Assembly: GCF_045629565.1 (NCBI RefSeq)
Contig: NZ_JAZQRL010000104.1
Span: 95,625 to 159,624 of the forward strand
Origin: Arcticibacter sp045629565
Lineage (GTDB): Bacteria; Bacteroidota; Bacteroidia; Sphingobacteriales; Sphingobacteriaceae
Direction of reading: 5' to 3'
DNA length: 64,000 nt
Each line of letters starts with the position of its first letter. Position 1 is the first letter of the stretch. Below, one piece after another: positions 50,313 to 58,967 of the stretch. The translations under genes and the position numbers were made by a program. The notes below the pieces were generated by a model. The model saw only the letters and a list, made by a program, of their open reading frames with translations. It was not told the DNA's origin and did not search any database.

Positions 50313-50344
50313 AAAGAAGGGACCGACTATGCGGTCCCTTCTTT
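50313..50344 (-). terminator. Terminator of the DUF4142 gene
   Basis: AAAGAAGGGACCG at 50313-50325 pairs perfectly with CGGTCCCTTCTTT at 50332-50344 (13 bp, 6-nt loop), 12 bp after the DUF4142 stop codon on the minus strand. Confidence 0.8.
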
Positions 50345-50356
50345 GCTCTTTTCCCT

Positions 50357-50878
50357 TTAATTTATTGCCTCATTCAGCTCTCTGGCTTCGTTCAAATGCT
50401 GCTCCAGCTTGGGAAGCTTACCTGCAGCCCAGGAACGCAGATCCGAATCCGGAACTCCGTTCGAAGACGAGGCCGAGCGAAAAAGTGATACGGCTTCTTC
50501 ATGCGATACCACCATCAGTCTGGCAAATTCCTTGTCGAAAGCCGCACCGGTCAACGGAGTCAGCATCTCATAGTTGTCCTTATGCCGCTTCAAAAGATCC
50601 TGACTCAAGGTCCAGCCTTTCTGCTGTGATAGAGTAGCCAGCTCCTGTGCCGCCATGGTGTGGTCCGTAACCATGTGTGATCCGAATGCAGTAACCAGTG
50701 GGTTCATACCCTTTGTACCAGCAAGCTGACCTGATTGAATCTCGAAACTGTTACTGCTTGACGCCTGAGTAACAAACTCCTGATTAGTCATCCCTGCATC
50801 GTCGTCGTCATCACTGCACGATTGAAATAAACAAACGCTGCTCAAAGCAACTGCAAATAGAATTGTTAGTTTTTTCAT
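50357..50878 (-). CDS. DUF4142 lipoprotein
   Basis: A 173-residue lipoprotein (lipobox FQSC, then an Asp run DDDDD). The helical body has the DUF4142 features: NQEFVTQASSSNSFEIQSGQLA, MVTDHTMAAQELATLSQQKG and LMVVSHEEAVSLFRSAS. The fold is ferritin-like by relatives; function unknown. Start taken at Met4 (MKKLTILF), which gives a normal signal peptide. The hairpin downstream isolates it. Confidence 0.85.
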   Translation of the reverse strand: MKKLTILFAVALSSVCLFQSCSDDDDDAGMTNQEFVTQASSSNSFEIQSGQLAGTKGMNPLVTAFGSHMVTDHTMAAQELATLSQQKGWTLSQDLLKRHKDNYEMLTPLTGAAFDKEFARLMVVSHEEAVSLFRSASSSNGVPDSDLRSWAAGKLPKLEQHLNEARELNEAIN

Positions 50879-51013
50879 GTTTTTCAAAATTTAATAGATA
50901 CGATAATAACAACAGACCACATGGAGGTGTTCATTCGAGAAATACGGTTTTCTCATGTTTGAAATACCTGATCGTGCTACCAGACAGCTTTCCCGCCAAC
51001 AGTTAGCATTAAA

Positions 51014-51027
51014 AGTTGTTAACAACT
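51014..51027. promoter_or_regulatory. Palindrome upstream of the MBL gene
   Basis: AGTTGTTAACAACT is a perfect 14-bp palindrome, flanked by a further GTTAG/CTAAC pair. It ends 19 bp before the ATG at 51047. A candidate operator; no regulator gene is adjacent. Confidence 0.35.
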
Positions 51028-51046
51028 AACATCTAAATCAAACTCT

Positions 51047-51895
51047 ATGAAGCAGAGCGGCGATAATAAATTTATACCCATGACCTCGGTGGAGAGTGGT
51101 CACGGTAGAGAAGTCCGAAAAGACGTTTACTATTATACCAACCAGATCGTCAACGTCATCATGATCGGAGATCCGGCCCAGGGAGACTGGGTACTGGTCG
51201 ATGCCGGCATGCCCCACAGCGGGAAGAAGCTGGTGGAGGTAGCCGAAAAAAGGTTTGGTAAAGGCACCAGACCCAAGGTCATATTACTGACACACGGACA
51301 CTTCGACCATGTAGGCAGCATCGTTCATCTTCTGGAAACCTGGAACGTTCCGGTGTATGCGCATCAGCTGGAATTCCCCTTTTTAACAGGCCAACAGCGC
51401 TATCCTGAGCCTGATCCCAGTGTTGAGGGAGGCTTACTCGCCAAATTATCCTCCATATATCCCATCGAGCCTATTGACATCCGCGAACGTCTTCTTCCTC
51501 TCCCTGAAGACGGGACGGTGCCTGAGTTGCCTGACTGGGTATGGATCCCTGCTCCCGGACATTCACCTGGCCAGGTGGCTTTCTTCAGAGAAAAGGATCG
51601 TACCCTTTTATCTGCTGATGCGTTTGTGACCGTCAGGCAAGACTCACTTTACAAAGTGCTCATTCAGAAAGAAGAAGTGCACGGACCTCCGAGGTACCTG
51701 ACCACAGACTGGCAGGCTGCATGGGATACTGTAAGGCGACTTGAACTGCTTCAACCGGAGCTCGTCATTTCGGGTCACGGCCAAGCCATGGAGGGTGTTG
51801 AGTTGAGAGAAGGATTAAAAAAACTCTCTGAAGACTTCAGCGATGTCGCAATACCTGATCACGGAAAATACGTAGGAAAAGCTCAAAAACCATAA
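51047..51895 (+). CDS. MBL-fold metallo-hydrolase
   Basis: A 282-residue cytosolic metallo-beta-lactamase-fold enzyme. Zinc site THGHFDHVG, further His in PAPGHSPGQVAFF, Asp in LLSADAFV and His in VISGHGQAM. The group holds lactonases, thioesterases and glyoxalase-like enzymes; the substrate is unknown. It is followed at 12 bp by a small protein gene and then by a SemiSWEET, probably one operon. Confidence 0.87.
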   Translation: MKQSGDNKFIPMTSVESGHGREVRKDVYYYTNQIVNVIMIGDPAQGDWVLVDAGMPHSGKKLVEVAEKRFGKGTRPKVILLTHGHFDHVGSIVHLLETWNVPVYAHQLEFPFLTGQQRYPEPDPSVEGGLLAKLSSIYPIEPIDIRERLLPLPEDGTVPELPDWVWIPAPGHSPGQVAFFREKDRTLLSADAFVTVRQDSLYKVLIQKEEVHGPPRYLTTDWQAAWDTVRRLELLQPELVISGHGQAMEGVELREGLKKLSEDFSDVAIPDHGKYVGKAQKP

Positions 51896-51906
51896 CTGAA
51901 AAAACT

Positions 51907-52125
51907 ATGAAACATTGTTTAATATCGTGGACGGCCGAATTCCCTGATGGGCAGAACTACTCGGGAAATGCCACCATGACCTCAGAAAGCGGTCTTCCAC
52001 CAAATCAAACCATCATTGATATAATTAAAAGAGAGAATCCCAAGTTGCAAGATTGCAAAATCTCGCTTCAGGACAAACTTGAGTTCAATTCGCAAAGGGA
52101 ACTCGACAGTTACGGACGAGTTTAA
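51907..52125 (+). CDS. Small hypothetical protein
   Basis: A 72-residue protein without signal or membrane segment, opening MKHCLISWTAEFPDGQNYSGNATMT and ending in a charged stretch. I do not recognise a family. Its position 12 bp after the MBL gene and 24 bp before the SemiSWEET gene, and its balanced composition, suggest a real gene. Confidence 0.6.
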   Translation: MKHCLISWTAEFPDGQNYSGNATMTSESGLPPNQTIIDIIKRENPKLQDCKISLQDKLEFNSQRELDSYGRV

Positions 52126-52149
52126 GACAGACACAACCATCGCCTTAAC

Positions 52150-52413
52150 ATGAATATAAATGAAACGCTCATCGGCATTGTCGCCGGCATTTGTACCAGC
52201 ACCTCGGTTATTCCTCAGCTGGTAAAGACGATGAAAGAAAAGAAGGCCGAAGATGTGTCGCCGCTCATGTTCTTTATTCTGTTAACCGGCACAAGCATCT
52301 GGACCTATTATGGTATCCTTAAGGACGATTTACCCATAATTGTCACCAACGTTTTTTCATCGTTAGTGACAATTACCATGTTAGTTATGAAGTTCAGGTT
52401 CTCTTCTAAATAG
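52150..52413 (+). CDS. SemiSWEET sugar transporter
   Basis: An 87-residue membrane protein with three segments (about 7-23, 37-57 and 64-82) and a PQ-loop: SVIPQLVKTMKEKKAEDVSPLMF. SemiSWEETs dimerise to let sugars through by facilitated diffusion. The last 33 bp overlap the convergent GT4 gene. The substrate is unknown. Confidence 0.88.
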   Translation: MNINETLIGIVAGICTSTSVIPQLVKTMKEKKAEDVSPLMFFILLTGTSIWTYYGILKDDLPIIVTNVFSSLVTITMLVMKFRFSSK

Positions 52414-53577
52414 CCGGCCTGACCCAATGCGCATATAGACGTTTTCCACTTTGTCGAGAGCCGATTCTGAATCGAATCGGCTTACGTTTTCCAGTCCGCC
52501 TGAAACCAGATTTGCCCGCTGTTCGTCACTCATGTTTAGCGTTCTGTCAATTGCTGACGCGCATTCGTCCAGCCATTCCGGCTCATTGCCCATCTGCTTC
52601 CTGCTAACATATACAGCCGGTTGTCCGCCTACTTCGTTCATCGGTGCCTCGTCAGTAGTAATAACCGGACAACCTGACGCCATAGCTTCTATAATCGGCC
52701 AGCCAAAACCCTCTGCTAATGACGGAAACAAAAATAACGAGGCGGCGCTATAGGCCTTATCAGCAAAATCATCCGGCATTCCGGCCAGCGCATGAATATC
52801 CGCTTTATACAGAGAGGAGTCTATTTGAGTCCGGATGGTCTCATCAGGATTTTCCCCGATCAAGAGCAATGGCAGTACCTGTTCCGATTTGTCCCTCCAC
52901 CTCTCGTAAGCCCCAATAACACCTGCTTTATTTTTATACCAAAGGTTACCCCCTACATGCAGAATAAATCCCGCACGAAGATCTACGCAGGTTTCCCTGC
53001 TCAATTCCCTTCTCAACAGAACGACATCGTCGGCCGGTCTGAACTTTCGGGTCAAACCATTATATACAACTTCAGATAGCAGGGGCGGCTTAGACAGCAT
53101 GTTATGCAGATCAGTCTGAGTCTTATATGAAATAGAAATAAAGTGATCGGCCGCGCTGTATCCTTTTCGGATATACGACTGATAAATCCTCCCAGTTCGT
53201 CCTGTAACGTTCTCGCGAATCTCTCCGGTCGCACTCCTTTGGGCCAGGAAGTCATGGCAGTGAACAATATGGGGCCGGTCCCTGACAAGTGGCACCCATG
53301 GGCCAAGCGCATGATCTGTAATAACAAAAAGTGTATCAGGTGGAAGCTTCCTTAATCTGGTCTTCACTTGTATCGGAAAGATCACATATTGATCGAGATA
53401 ACCCAGCCACTTATTCAGCGACTTGTTACGAAACGGCAAAGCAGAAAAATACCCTTTGGGAGACCACATATCTACCTGATGCCCTCTTTTCTGCATTCCG
53501 CTGGCAAGCCAGTTGGCATACCTTGGCATACTTTGGTGTCGCAGAAAGTCAGGGTGAGTAAAAAAAACGATTTTCAT
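52381..53577 (-). CDS. Family 4 glycosyltransferase
   Basis: A 398-residue GT-B enzyme: MKIVFFTHPDFLRHQSMPRYANWLASGMQKRGH at the N-terminus, and the retaining signature FPSLAEGFGWPIIEAMASGCPVITTD with the E-G-F-G-W-P-I-I-E donor motif. FILHVGGNLWYKNKAGVI marks the linker strand. It overlaps the upstream GT4 gene by 4 bp (ATGA), so the two form a coupled pair. The 3-prime end overlaps the convergent SemiSWEET gene by 33 bp. Confidence 0.87.
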   Translation of the reverse strand: MKIVFFTHPDFLRHQSMPRYANWLASGMQKRGHQVDMWSPKGYFSALPFRNKSLNKWLGYLDQYVIFPIQVKTRLRKLPPDTLFVITDHALGPWVPLVRDRPHIVHCHDFLAQRSATGEIRENVTGRTGRIYQSYIRKGYSAADHFISISYKTQTDLHNMLSKPPLLSEVVYNGLTRKFRPADDVVLLRRELSRETCVDLRAGFILHVGGNLWYKNKAGVIGAYERWRDKSEQVLPLLLIGENPDETIRTQIDSSLYKADIHALAGMPDDFADKAYSAASLFLFPSLAEGFGWPIIEAMASGCPVITTDEAPMNEVGGQPAVYVSRKQMGNEPEWLDECASAIDRTLNMSDEQRANLVSGGLENVSRFDSESALDKVENVYMRIGSGRLFRREPELHN

Positions 53578-54620
53578 ATTCTCGATGATACAGCCTCTCT
53601 GATAACCTTTAAATAACGATCGGCAACCTTCTTAGGATGATGAAGCTTCAGGTGTTGCAAGGCCTCAAGCCTCAGTTTTTCTTCGAGCTCCTTCGAATGC
53701 AGGATCTCCCGAATGCGTTTGACCATATCAGCGGTATCTCCTCTTTTAAAGGTTAAACCCGCACTGCCGACGGCATCAGGTAGTCCGCCACCATCAGATA
53801 CCACAGGAATGCATCCGCAAGCCATGCCCTCAAGGGCAACGTTCCCAAACGGCTCTTCCCATCTCGAAGGCACGAGTATCACTTTATGTTCGTTCAAACA
53901 ATCTACAAGCTCCTTTCCCCGCAGGGAACCTTTAAAATCCACTTGATGCTCAAGTCCGTATTTTGCCGCCAAAGCTTTTAATGCGGGTGCCTCCGGCCCC
54001 TCGCCGATGATAGTAAGACGAACTCCAGATCGCTCCTCCATACCTCTCTCCGCTTCGGTGTCCAGTGCATGAAGCGCCTCAATAGCCAGGTCGGCCCCTT
54101 TGTCAGACACGAGCCTCCCCAGAAAGACAAGGTCAATGCGTCTCTTCGCCTGACTGTTCATTTTGAAAAGTTCTGCTCTGTAAGGATTTGTTATCACGAT
54201 TGCCTTTTCCCAGTTCTTTCTTCTCAGCGCCTCGCTTACTGCGATGATGCTTTTGGATCTCCTGAACCAGAGTGTCTTCAGTTTATCCTGCCAGCCAACA
54301 CTACCATCAACTCTGGACACCCAGGTATTTAGTGCTATCACGTTAGGCTTACCGAAGAAAAGACCCGGCCAGGTCAGCCGGAGACAAGGGTTATTTTCAA
54401 ACACAACATCCGCCCAGTGATGTTCCCTGAACAAATCCAGTTTGCCCGGCCGGCGAACAACAGCAAACGGAAACCTATTTTCCCGCTCGTCTGCCGTCCA
54501 GGTAACAAGCCTCACCTGATGCCCCGCCTTGATAAACTCATGTGCCAGGATTTCCGAGTTGATTTCAATCCCTCCTATGTCAGGATAAAAGTTATTAGAC
54601 AGAAGCAGAATTTTCAAAGA
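53574..54620 (-). CDS. Family 4 glycosyltransferase
   Basis: A 348-residue GT-B enzyme: LKILLLSNNFYPDIGGIEINSEILAHEF, LVFLGRLVSDKGADLAIEAL and VPSRWEEPFGNVALEGMACGCIPVVSDGGG. Met22 (54620) is chosen as the start; upstream in-frame residues from 54683 are unlikely. It overlaps the following GT4 gene by 4 bp. A pair of such enzymes away from the main cluster may serve a second polysaccharide or complete the same one. Confidence 0.87.
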   Translation of the reverse strand, partial: SLKILLLSNNFYPDIGGIEINSEILAHEFIKAGHQVRLVTWTADERENRFPFAVVRRPGKLDLFREHHWADVVFENNPCLRLTWPGLFFGKPNVIALNTWVSRVDGSVGWQDKLKTLWFRRSKSIIAVSEALRRKNWEKAIVITNPYRAELFKMNSQAKRRIDLVFLGRLVSDKGADLAIEALHALDTEAERGMEERSGVRLTIIGEGPEAPALKALAAKYGLEHQVDFKGSLRGKELVDCLNEHKVILVPSRWEEPFGNVALEGMACGCIPVVSDGGGLPDAVGSAGLTFKRGDTADMVKRIREILHSKELEEKLRLEALQHLKLHHPKKVADRYLKVIREAVSSRI

Positions 54621-54758
54621 CATAGCCGAGCTTATTAGACCTGCGTTTCGAGGTATCTTATTCACATACCGACGCATTTTCACATAAATGTACGGGGATG
54701 ATGCACGTTAATAAAACAAGCCCGGGCTTTGTATCACACTTAGGGAAAATCTGAGAAG

Positions 54759-54822
54759 TACTGATAGCGTATAAACGACAAAAGCCCCCAATGGGGGCTC
54801 TGTCGTTTATACGCTATCAGTA
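54759..54822. terminator. 64-nt near-perfect hairpin
   Basis: Bases 54759-54780 are the exact reverse complement of 54801-54822 (22 bp). Inside them AGCCCCC at 54783-54789 pairs with GGGGGCT at 54793-54799 around a 3-nt loop, leaving only a 2:1 bulge. It lies 21 bp after the acyl-CoA dehydrogenase stop (minus). It probably ends that transcript, but its length and the AAGCCCGGGCTT palindrome at 54718-54729 leave other origins open. Confidence 0.7.
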
Positions 54823-54843
54823 TGATTTAAAAAACCGGGGCTT

Positions 54844-56325
54844 TTATAAATTCAACCAGGAGCTATTTTCTGAGTAATCATCTACTACTCCAACGGTGTT
54901 GTCAAAGTGATAAGCACAAATAAGGCCGCCCACTTCCTGTTGGATCATTCGGATACTATTATCCACCAGATCCTTTCTAAAGCCTTTTTGTTGCAACTGC
55001 AGCACATATTCTGTACAGATCACGCGCGCAAAGATCTTGCCCAGATCTACCATCTTGCGCTGCGTCAGCGTCGTACTCAGTTCAAAGTTCAGGTCCTTCT
55101 TGAAATATTCGCAAGCTTGCGAAGTCAACTTCAACGCTTTCAGATATTCAAATACATTAGACTGCTTGCCCTTCTTCATAGCACGCGTCATCATCTCAGC
55201 AATCTGTGTATACAACATTTCATTCGAACCTTCAAAGATCTGAAATGGCCTGCTGTCCATGATACCGCGCCCGCCGATATGGCTTATGCGGTAGCCGTTG
55301 GCTCCCGACACTTGTACCAGCAACTGTGCAGACTCCTGCATCAGGTCAGTAACCACTGCCTTCATGCTATTGGCTTCCAGTCCTTCAGAAGCCAGATTGT
55401 GGTCTATGCTACTGATATCAGTACTTCTGGAACACATCCCCGAGCAAATAGTAAATGCAGACTGGATGCGTGCAAGCTGAAACTGAACCTGATCTATGGA
55501 AAGCAAGTTTCCTGCGCCGACCATCCTATTCTTGCAATGCCCGATGGCTTCGTCCAGCATACGCTTGATGAAGCCCATCCCCATACCAGGGAACTGCATC
55601 CTGCTTCTGTGCAAAATATCAAGCATCATCTTAATACCCGTAGATTCTGGTTGCAGTTTGTAATTGGAAGGGACTTCCAGATCCAGCTTATTCAAGCCAT
55701 AAGGTATCATATAAAGGCCCGCATTGTCAAAGATCTCCTCTACTATGATTTTTTCTCCCTCGCAAATGAAAAAATCTATATCCCGGCCCAGCTCTCCGTT
55801 CGTTTCCTTGCGGGAAGCAATAAGCCAGTAATCAGCAAGCCCTGTCAGTCCCTGCCAATGTTTGGTACCCTTGATCTTATACCCGTTCTCCGTGGGTACA
55901 TAACTCGTTTTCATATTCAGGGCATCACTACCGTAACCGGGCTCAGTGATCATCAGACCGCCCATGTTCTGATTTTCGAGAAAACGATTAAAGATACCCT
56001 GCTTAACCTCCTCATTTGCGTACTTGGATATTGGCTCCAAAAACAACGCAATGTTGATTCCGAAAGTTAACGAAAGCGGAAGCGACTCATATGAAGCCGC
56101 AGCCAGCAATCCCAAACACTCTTTAACCTTCGAACCACGCCCCCCGTACTGTTCTGGAATAGCTACAGACAGTGGTCTCTTAGACATAATACCATTTATT
56201 ATTTCAGGCGGAAGGCCTCTTTCCAGGCTCAGTTGGTTTATATCTTCCTTTTCATGAAAAAGGTGATCAAGAGTTTCCTCGAAGTCTTTAATAAATTCGG
56301 GAAAGGGGATATTCGTCAATATCAT
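54844..56325 (-). CDS. Acyl-CoA dehydrogenase family protein
   Basis: A 493-residue flavoprotein. N-terminal helical domain, a middle beta domain with GGLMITEPGYGSDALNMKTS and GYKIKGTKHWQGLTGLADYWLIA, and a C-terminal helical domain with the catalytic Glu in RPFQIFEGSNEMLYTQIAEM. It should oxidise an acyl-CoA or acyl-ACP to the 2,3-enoyl form. The length exceeds the usual 380 residues by a longer C-terminal part. It stands alone, so substrate and pathway are unknown. Confidence 0.85.
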   Translation of the reverse strand: MILTNIPFPEFIKDFEETLDHLFHEKEDINQLSLERGLPPEIINGIMSKRPLSVAIPEQYGGRGSKVKECLGLLAAASYESLPLSLTFGINIALFLEPISKYANEEVKQGIFNRFLENQNMGGLMITEPGYGSDALNMKTSYVPTENGYKIKGTKHWQGLTGLADYWLIASRKETNGELGRDIDFFICEGEKIIVEEIFDNAGLYMIPYGLNKLDLEVPSNYKLQPESTGIKMMLDILHRSRMQFPGMGMGFIKRMLDEAIGHCKNRMVGAGNLLSIDQVQFQLARIQSAFTICSGMCSRSTDISSIDHNLASEGLEANSMKAVVTDLMQESAQLLVQVSGANGYRISHIGGRGIMDSRPFQIFEGSNEMLYTQIAEMMTRAMKKGKQSNVFEYLKALKLTSQACEYFKKDLNFELSTTLTQRKMVDLGKIFARVICTEYVLQLQQKGFRKDLVDNSIRMIQQEVGGLICAYHFDNTVGVVDDYSENSSWLNL

Positions 56326-56567
56326 AGTTAAGTTTTAAATACTGTTCAGGCTTTTGTCCACTGTACATAAATTAAGCAAAGAAAAAAAACTTTGTTCAAT
56401 TACACAGGATCTATTTATCAAATGAGTACACCTCAAAAGCCTGATTCTGCACGAAATTAAGAATTTTCCTCATAAGAATTATTGAACCAGAAATCAAGTT
56501 ATATTTTAATCAACTTAGTAACAACAGATTACAAAATCCCTTGTTGTAATTATTTTTTAAAAACTTG

Positions 56568-58529
56568 TTACAACCTGAATTTAACCCCTCCGTTCACAAC
56601 AAAACCATCAAGAGGCGCATAAATATCGCGAAATACCGGATTGTTGCCCGCACCAGTATAGATGCTGTCAAAACGTGTTTGCCGGGTATCCGTGAAATTT
56701 TCAAAATTGATGTAAAGCGAAAATTTCTCCCACAGTCTTTCGGCCATGAAACCCAATATCCAATAATCTCTTCCGGTGCTGCCGTCACTTAGTTTCTGCT
56801 TGCTATAATAATAAGCTTCTGCTCCTAACTTCCATTTTTCTTCGACCTCATACATCAGCACGTTATTCAGGCGATGTTTGGCAGTCAGAGGGTTTTGTCT
56901 CTTCGATCCTCCCGAGTGGATCCTGGCATCAGTAAAGCTATATCCTAAAAACAACTTTAGATCCTCGTAGGTAACCTTAAGATTGGTCTCCATCCCCCTG
57001 CTGTCTATATGCCCGTTGATATTCTCAAACACATAACGTCCATCACTTGCTGTTCCAAGCGTAAGCGGATGATTTAAATACGTGTAGAAAAACATCTGAT
57101 TGATACTGAAAGTCACCTCGTCATCAAAAGCAGTCGTATTATAATTTACATCCCAGTTTGCTCCATAACTTTTTTCCAGACGGTTCATACGGGAAGACAC
57201 GGGAAGCACATTCCTGTACTGTATCCGCTCGCTTTCTTCTGTAAAGATTGTCGGTGCTTTATATCCCATACCCATGCCTAACCGGGACGTCAGTTGTCGG
57301 TTAAGCTTAAATAAGGCAGACACGCGGGGCAATAAAGCAAGGCCATAATCTATAACATAATCACTTCTTATTCCGGTTTCCAGCTCAATCCATTCCGCGG
57401 CATGAATGTTTGCCTGGAGAAAGGCTCCCGCAGTTGTTTGCGTATAGTCCCGGAGGGGTAGCCCTTCTTGTCTGGCCTCCCTGAACTGATCGGTCCATAG
57501 GTTCAGCCCTCCTATCCACTCTACTTGCCTCCCGCTACGCAGGTAGTTCGCTTCAGTAAAACTCCCGTATTGCTTTCCTTTGAAACGATAGCCAGGTACG
57601 TCAATGCCCCGGTTAAAATAGCTTATACTGTTTTTTATGTTAAACGCTGCATGTTCACCCCAGGGGTATCGGAAAGAAAGCTGACTGGAAACCCGCTCCG
57701 TCTTATTCCTTTCAAAGTAGCGGTCTTCCGGGTCCGAGCTATCATCCAGGTAACGGATATTCCCTCCGAGGCGGTTCTCGAAACTTCCGTTCAGACCAAA
57801 GCTGAGCGTTGCCCCCTCATCAAAGTAGAGAAACAGCCGGGGATTCAGGGTGAATCGTTCAAACTCCGGAATCGCCGTAAAATCAGTCGCTCCCGGCGCA
57901 TAAGCCCGGTTTGAATTTCTGGCAGCAAAGACAGTGATGCCTGATTTGCTGAAGCGTTCACTGTAAAAGCCACTGGCATCCAGGCCGCCGGCTGTAGTTC
58001 CGTTCAGATGAACATTAAACTCCCGTTCGTTCCGTGGTGTTTTGCTGATCAGATTGACCAGTCCCGCAATAGCACCTCCCCCATATAGGGTAGAGGCGGA
58101 GCCCTTCACCACTTCTACCTGCTTAAGGTCCAGAGGCGGTATCTGCAATAACCCCAGACCACTCGCTGCTCCAGAATAGAGCGGAAACCCATCTTTCAAT
58201 ATTTGTGTGTACCTCCCATCCAGTCCCTGTATCCGGATAGAGGAATTGGCACTGGTTGCCGACGTTTGCTGCGTCTGAATGCCTGTGCTCTCACTAAGTA
58301 TAAGCCGGATATCTCCCGGCTTCATGTTACCCTTCTCATCCAGCTCCTCACCGGAAATAACTTCCAGGCGCGTTGGCGTATTAGAAATGGTGCGACTGCT
58401 GCGCGTTGTTGATATAATGACCTCGTCAAGATCTCCCTTTTGCGAAAGGGTATCCGGATGAATGTCAGTTTGTGCAAATGCGGAGGCACAGCAAGCCCAT
58501 ATGCATGCATTTATAAAAAATTGTTTCAT
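56568..58529 (-). CDS. TonB-dependent receptor
   Basis: A 653-residue outer-membrane receptor without SusD partner. Signal peptide 1-20 (ending ASAFAQ), TonB-box-like DEVIISTT, plug domain with IRIQGLDGRYTQILKDGFPLYSG and VEVVKGSASTLYGGGAIAGLVNLISKTP, then a barrel ending VNGGVKFRL. The size and plug resemble siderophore, heme, cobalamin or metal receptors. It follows 37 bp after a small Cys-rich exported protein, probably in one operon. No riboswitch or Fur box was recognised. Met18 (58529) gives the signal peptide. Confidence 0.87.
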   Translation of the reverse strand: MKQFFINACIWACCASAFAQTDIHPDTLSQKGDLDEVIISTTRSSRTISNTPTRLEVISGEELDEKGNMKPGDIRLILSESTGIQTQQTSATSANSSIRIQGLDGRYTQILKDGFPLYSGAASGLGLLQIPPLDLKQVEVVKGSASTLYGGGAIAGLVNLISKTPRNEREFNVHLNGTTAGGLDASGFYSERFSKSGITVFAARNSNRAYAPGATDFTAIPEFERFTLNPRLFLYFDEGATLSFGLNGSFENRLGGNIRYLDDSSDPEDRYFERNKTERVSSQLSFRYPWGEHAAFNIKNSISYFNRGIDVPGYRFKGKQYGSFTEANYLRSGRQVEWIGGLNLWTDQFREARQEGLPLRDYTQTTAGAFLQANIHAAEWIELETGIRSDYVIDYGLALLPRVSALFKLNRQLTSRLGMGMGYKAPTIFTEESERIQYRNVLPVSSRMNRLEKSYGANWDVNYNTTAFDDEVTFSINQMFFYTYLNHPLTLGTASDGRYVFENINGHIDSRGMETNLKVTYEDLKLFLGYSFTDARIHSGGSKRQNPLTAKHRLNNVLMYEVEEKWKLGAEAYYYSKQKLSDGSTGRDYWILGFMAERLWEKFSLYINFENFTDTRQTRFDSIYTGAGNNPVFRDIYAPLDGFVVNGGVKFRL

Positions 58530-58566
58530 TATTATTTTTAACCGTTTACAAAAATTGATTATCCCT

Positions 58567-58842
58567 TTAAACTGCGGCAAGCCGGGGGGGCTGCCAGATG
58601 GAATAACTCACGGTAGGGACAGAAGAAACGGGAGGATGCCCAAATTCCCGGAGCATGACGAGAGCCATGGGGGACTGTTGCGTTACTTTAGGAATAAGGA
58701 TGGAAAATATGCAGCCGGAACAGTGACAAAGAGGACTACATACTTCCGTCTTTATACCCCCATCACAGTCGCCGCTCTCCTGGCAGAAGTCAAGGCTACC
58801 AGCGAAAAGTAAAAAAGCGATGATAATGGCGAGCATCTTCAT
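58567..58842 (-). CDS. Small Cys-rich exported protein (DUF6660-like)
   Basis: A 91-residue protein with a signal peptide (MKMLAIIIAFLLFAGSLDFC) and a cysteine-rich centre DCDGGIKTEVCSPLCHCSGC. The C-terminal part is hydrophobic then Pro-rich (GHPPVSSVPTV). Small proteins of this kind (DUF6660 by my recollection) precede TonB receptors in Bacteroidota, as here (37-bp gap). Metal binding by the C-x-x-x-C-x-C-x-x-C pattern is plausible but unproven. A TAACTTTG element on the minus strand (58847-58854) lies almost on the start codon. Confidence 0.65.
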   Translation of the reverse strand: MKMLAIIIAFLLFAGSLDFCQESGDCDGGIKTEVCSPLCHCSGCIFSILIPKVTQQSPMALVMLREFGHPPVSSVPTVSYSIWQPPRLAAV

Positions 58843-58967
58843 ATCTCAAAGTTAAACTCTTTGCATATATCATTTTCAAAATTTATGAGATTTCTAACCC
58901 ATAACATGATACAAGCACCTGCAGATTTCAGAGCTGAAACGGTCAGGGCCGTGGCGGGGATCCATAA

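Noticed and set aside
54907..56070. 387-codon plus-strand ORF opposite the acyl-CoA dehydrogenase
   Set aside because: It is fully antisense to a gene with clear flavoprotein motifs; its translation is His/Leu-rich and matches no family.
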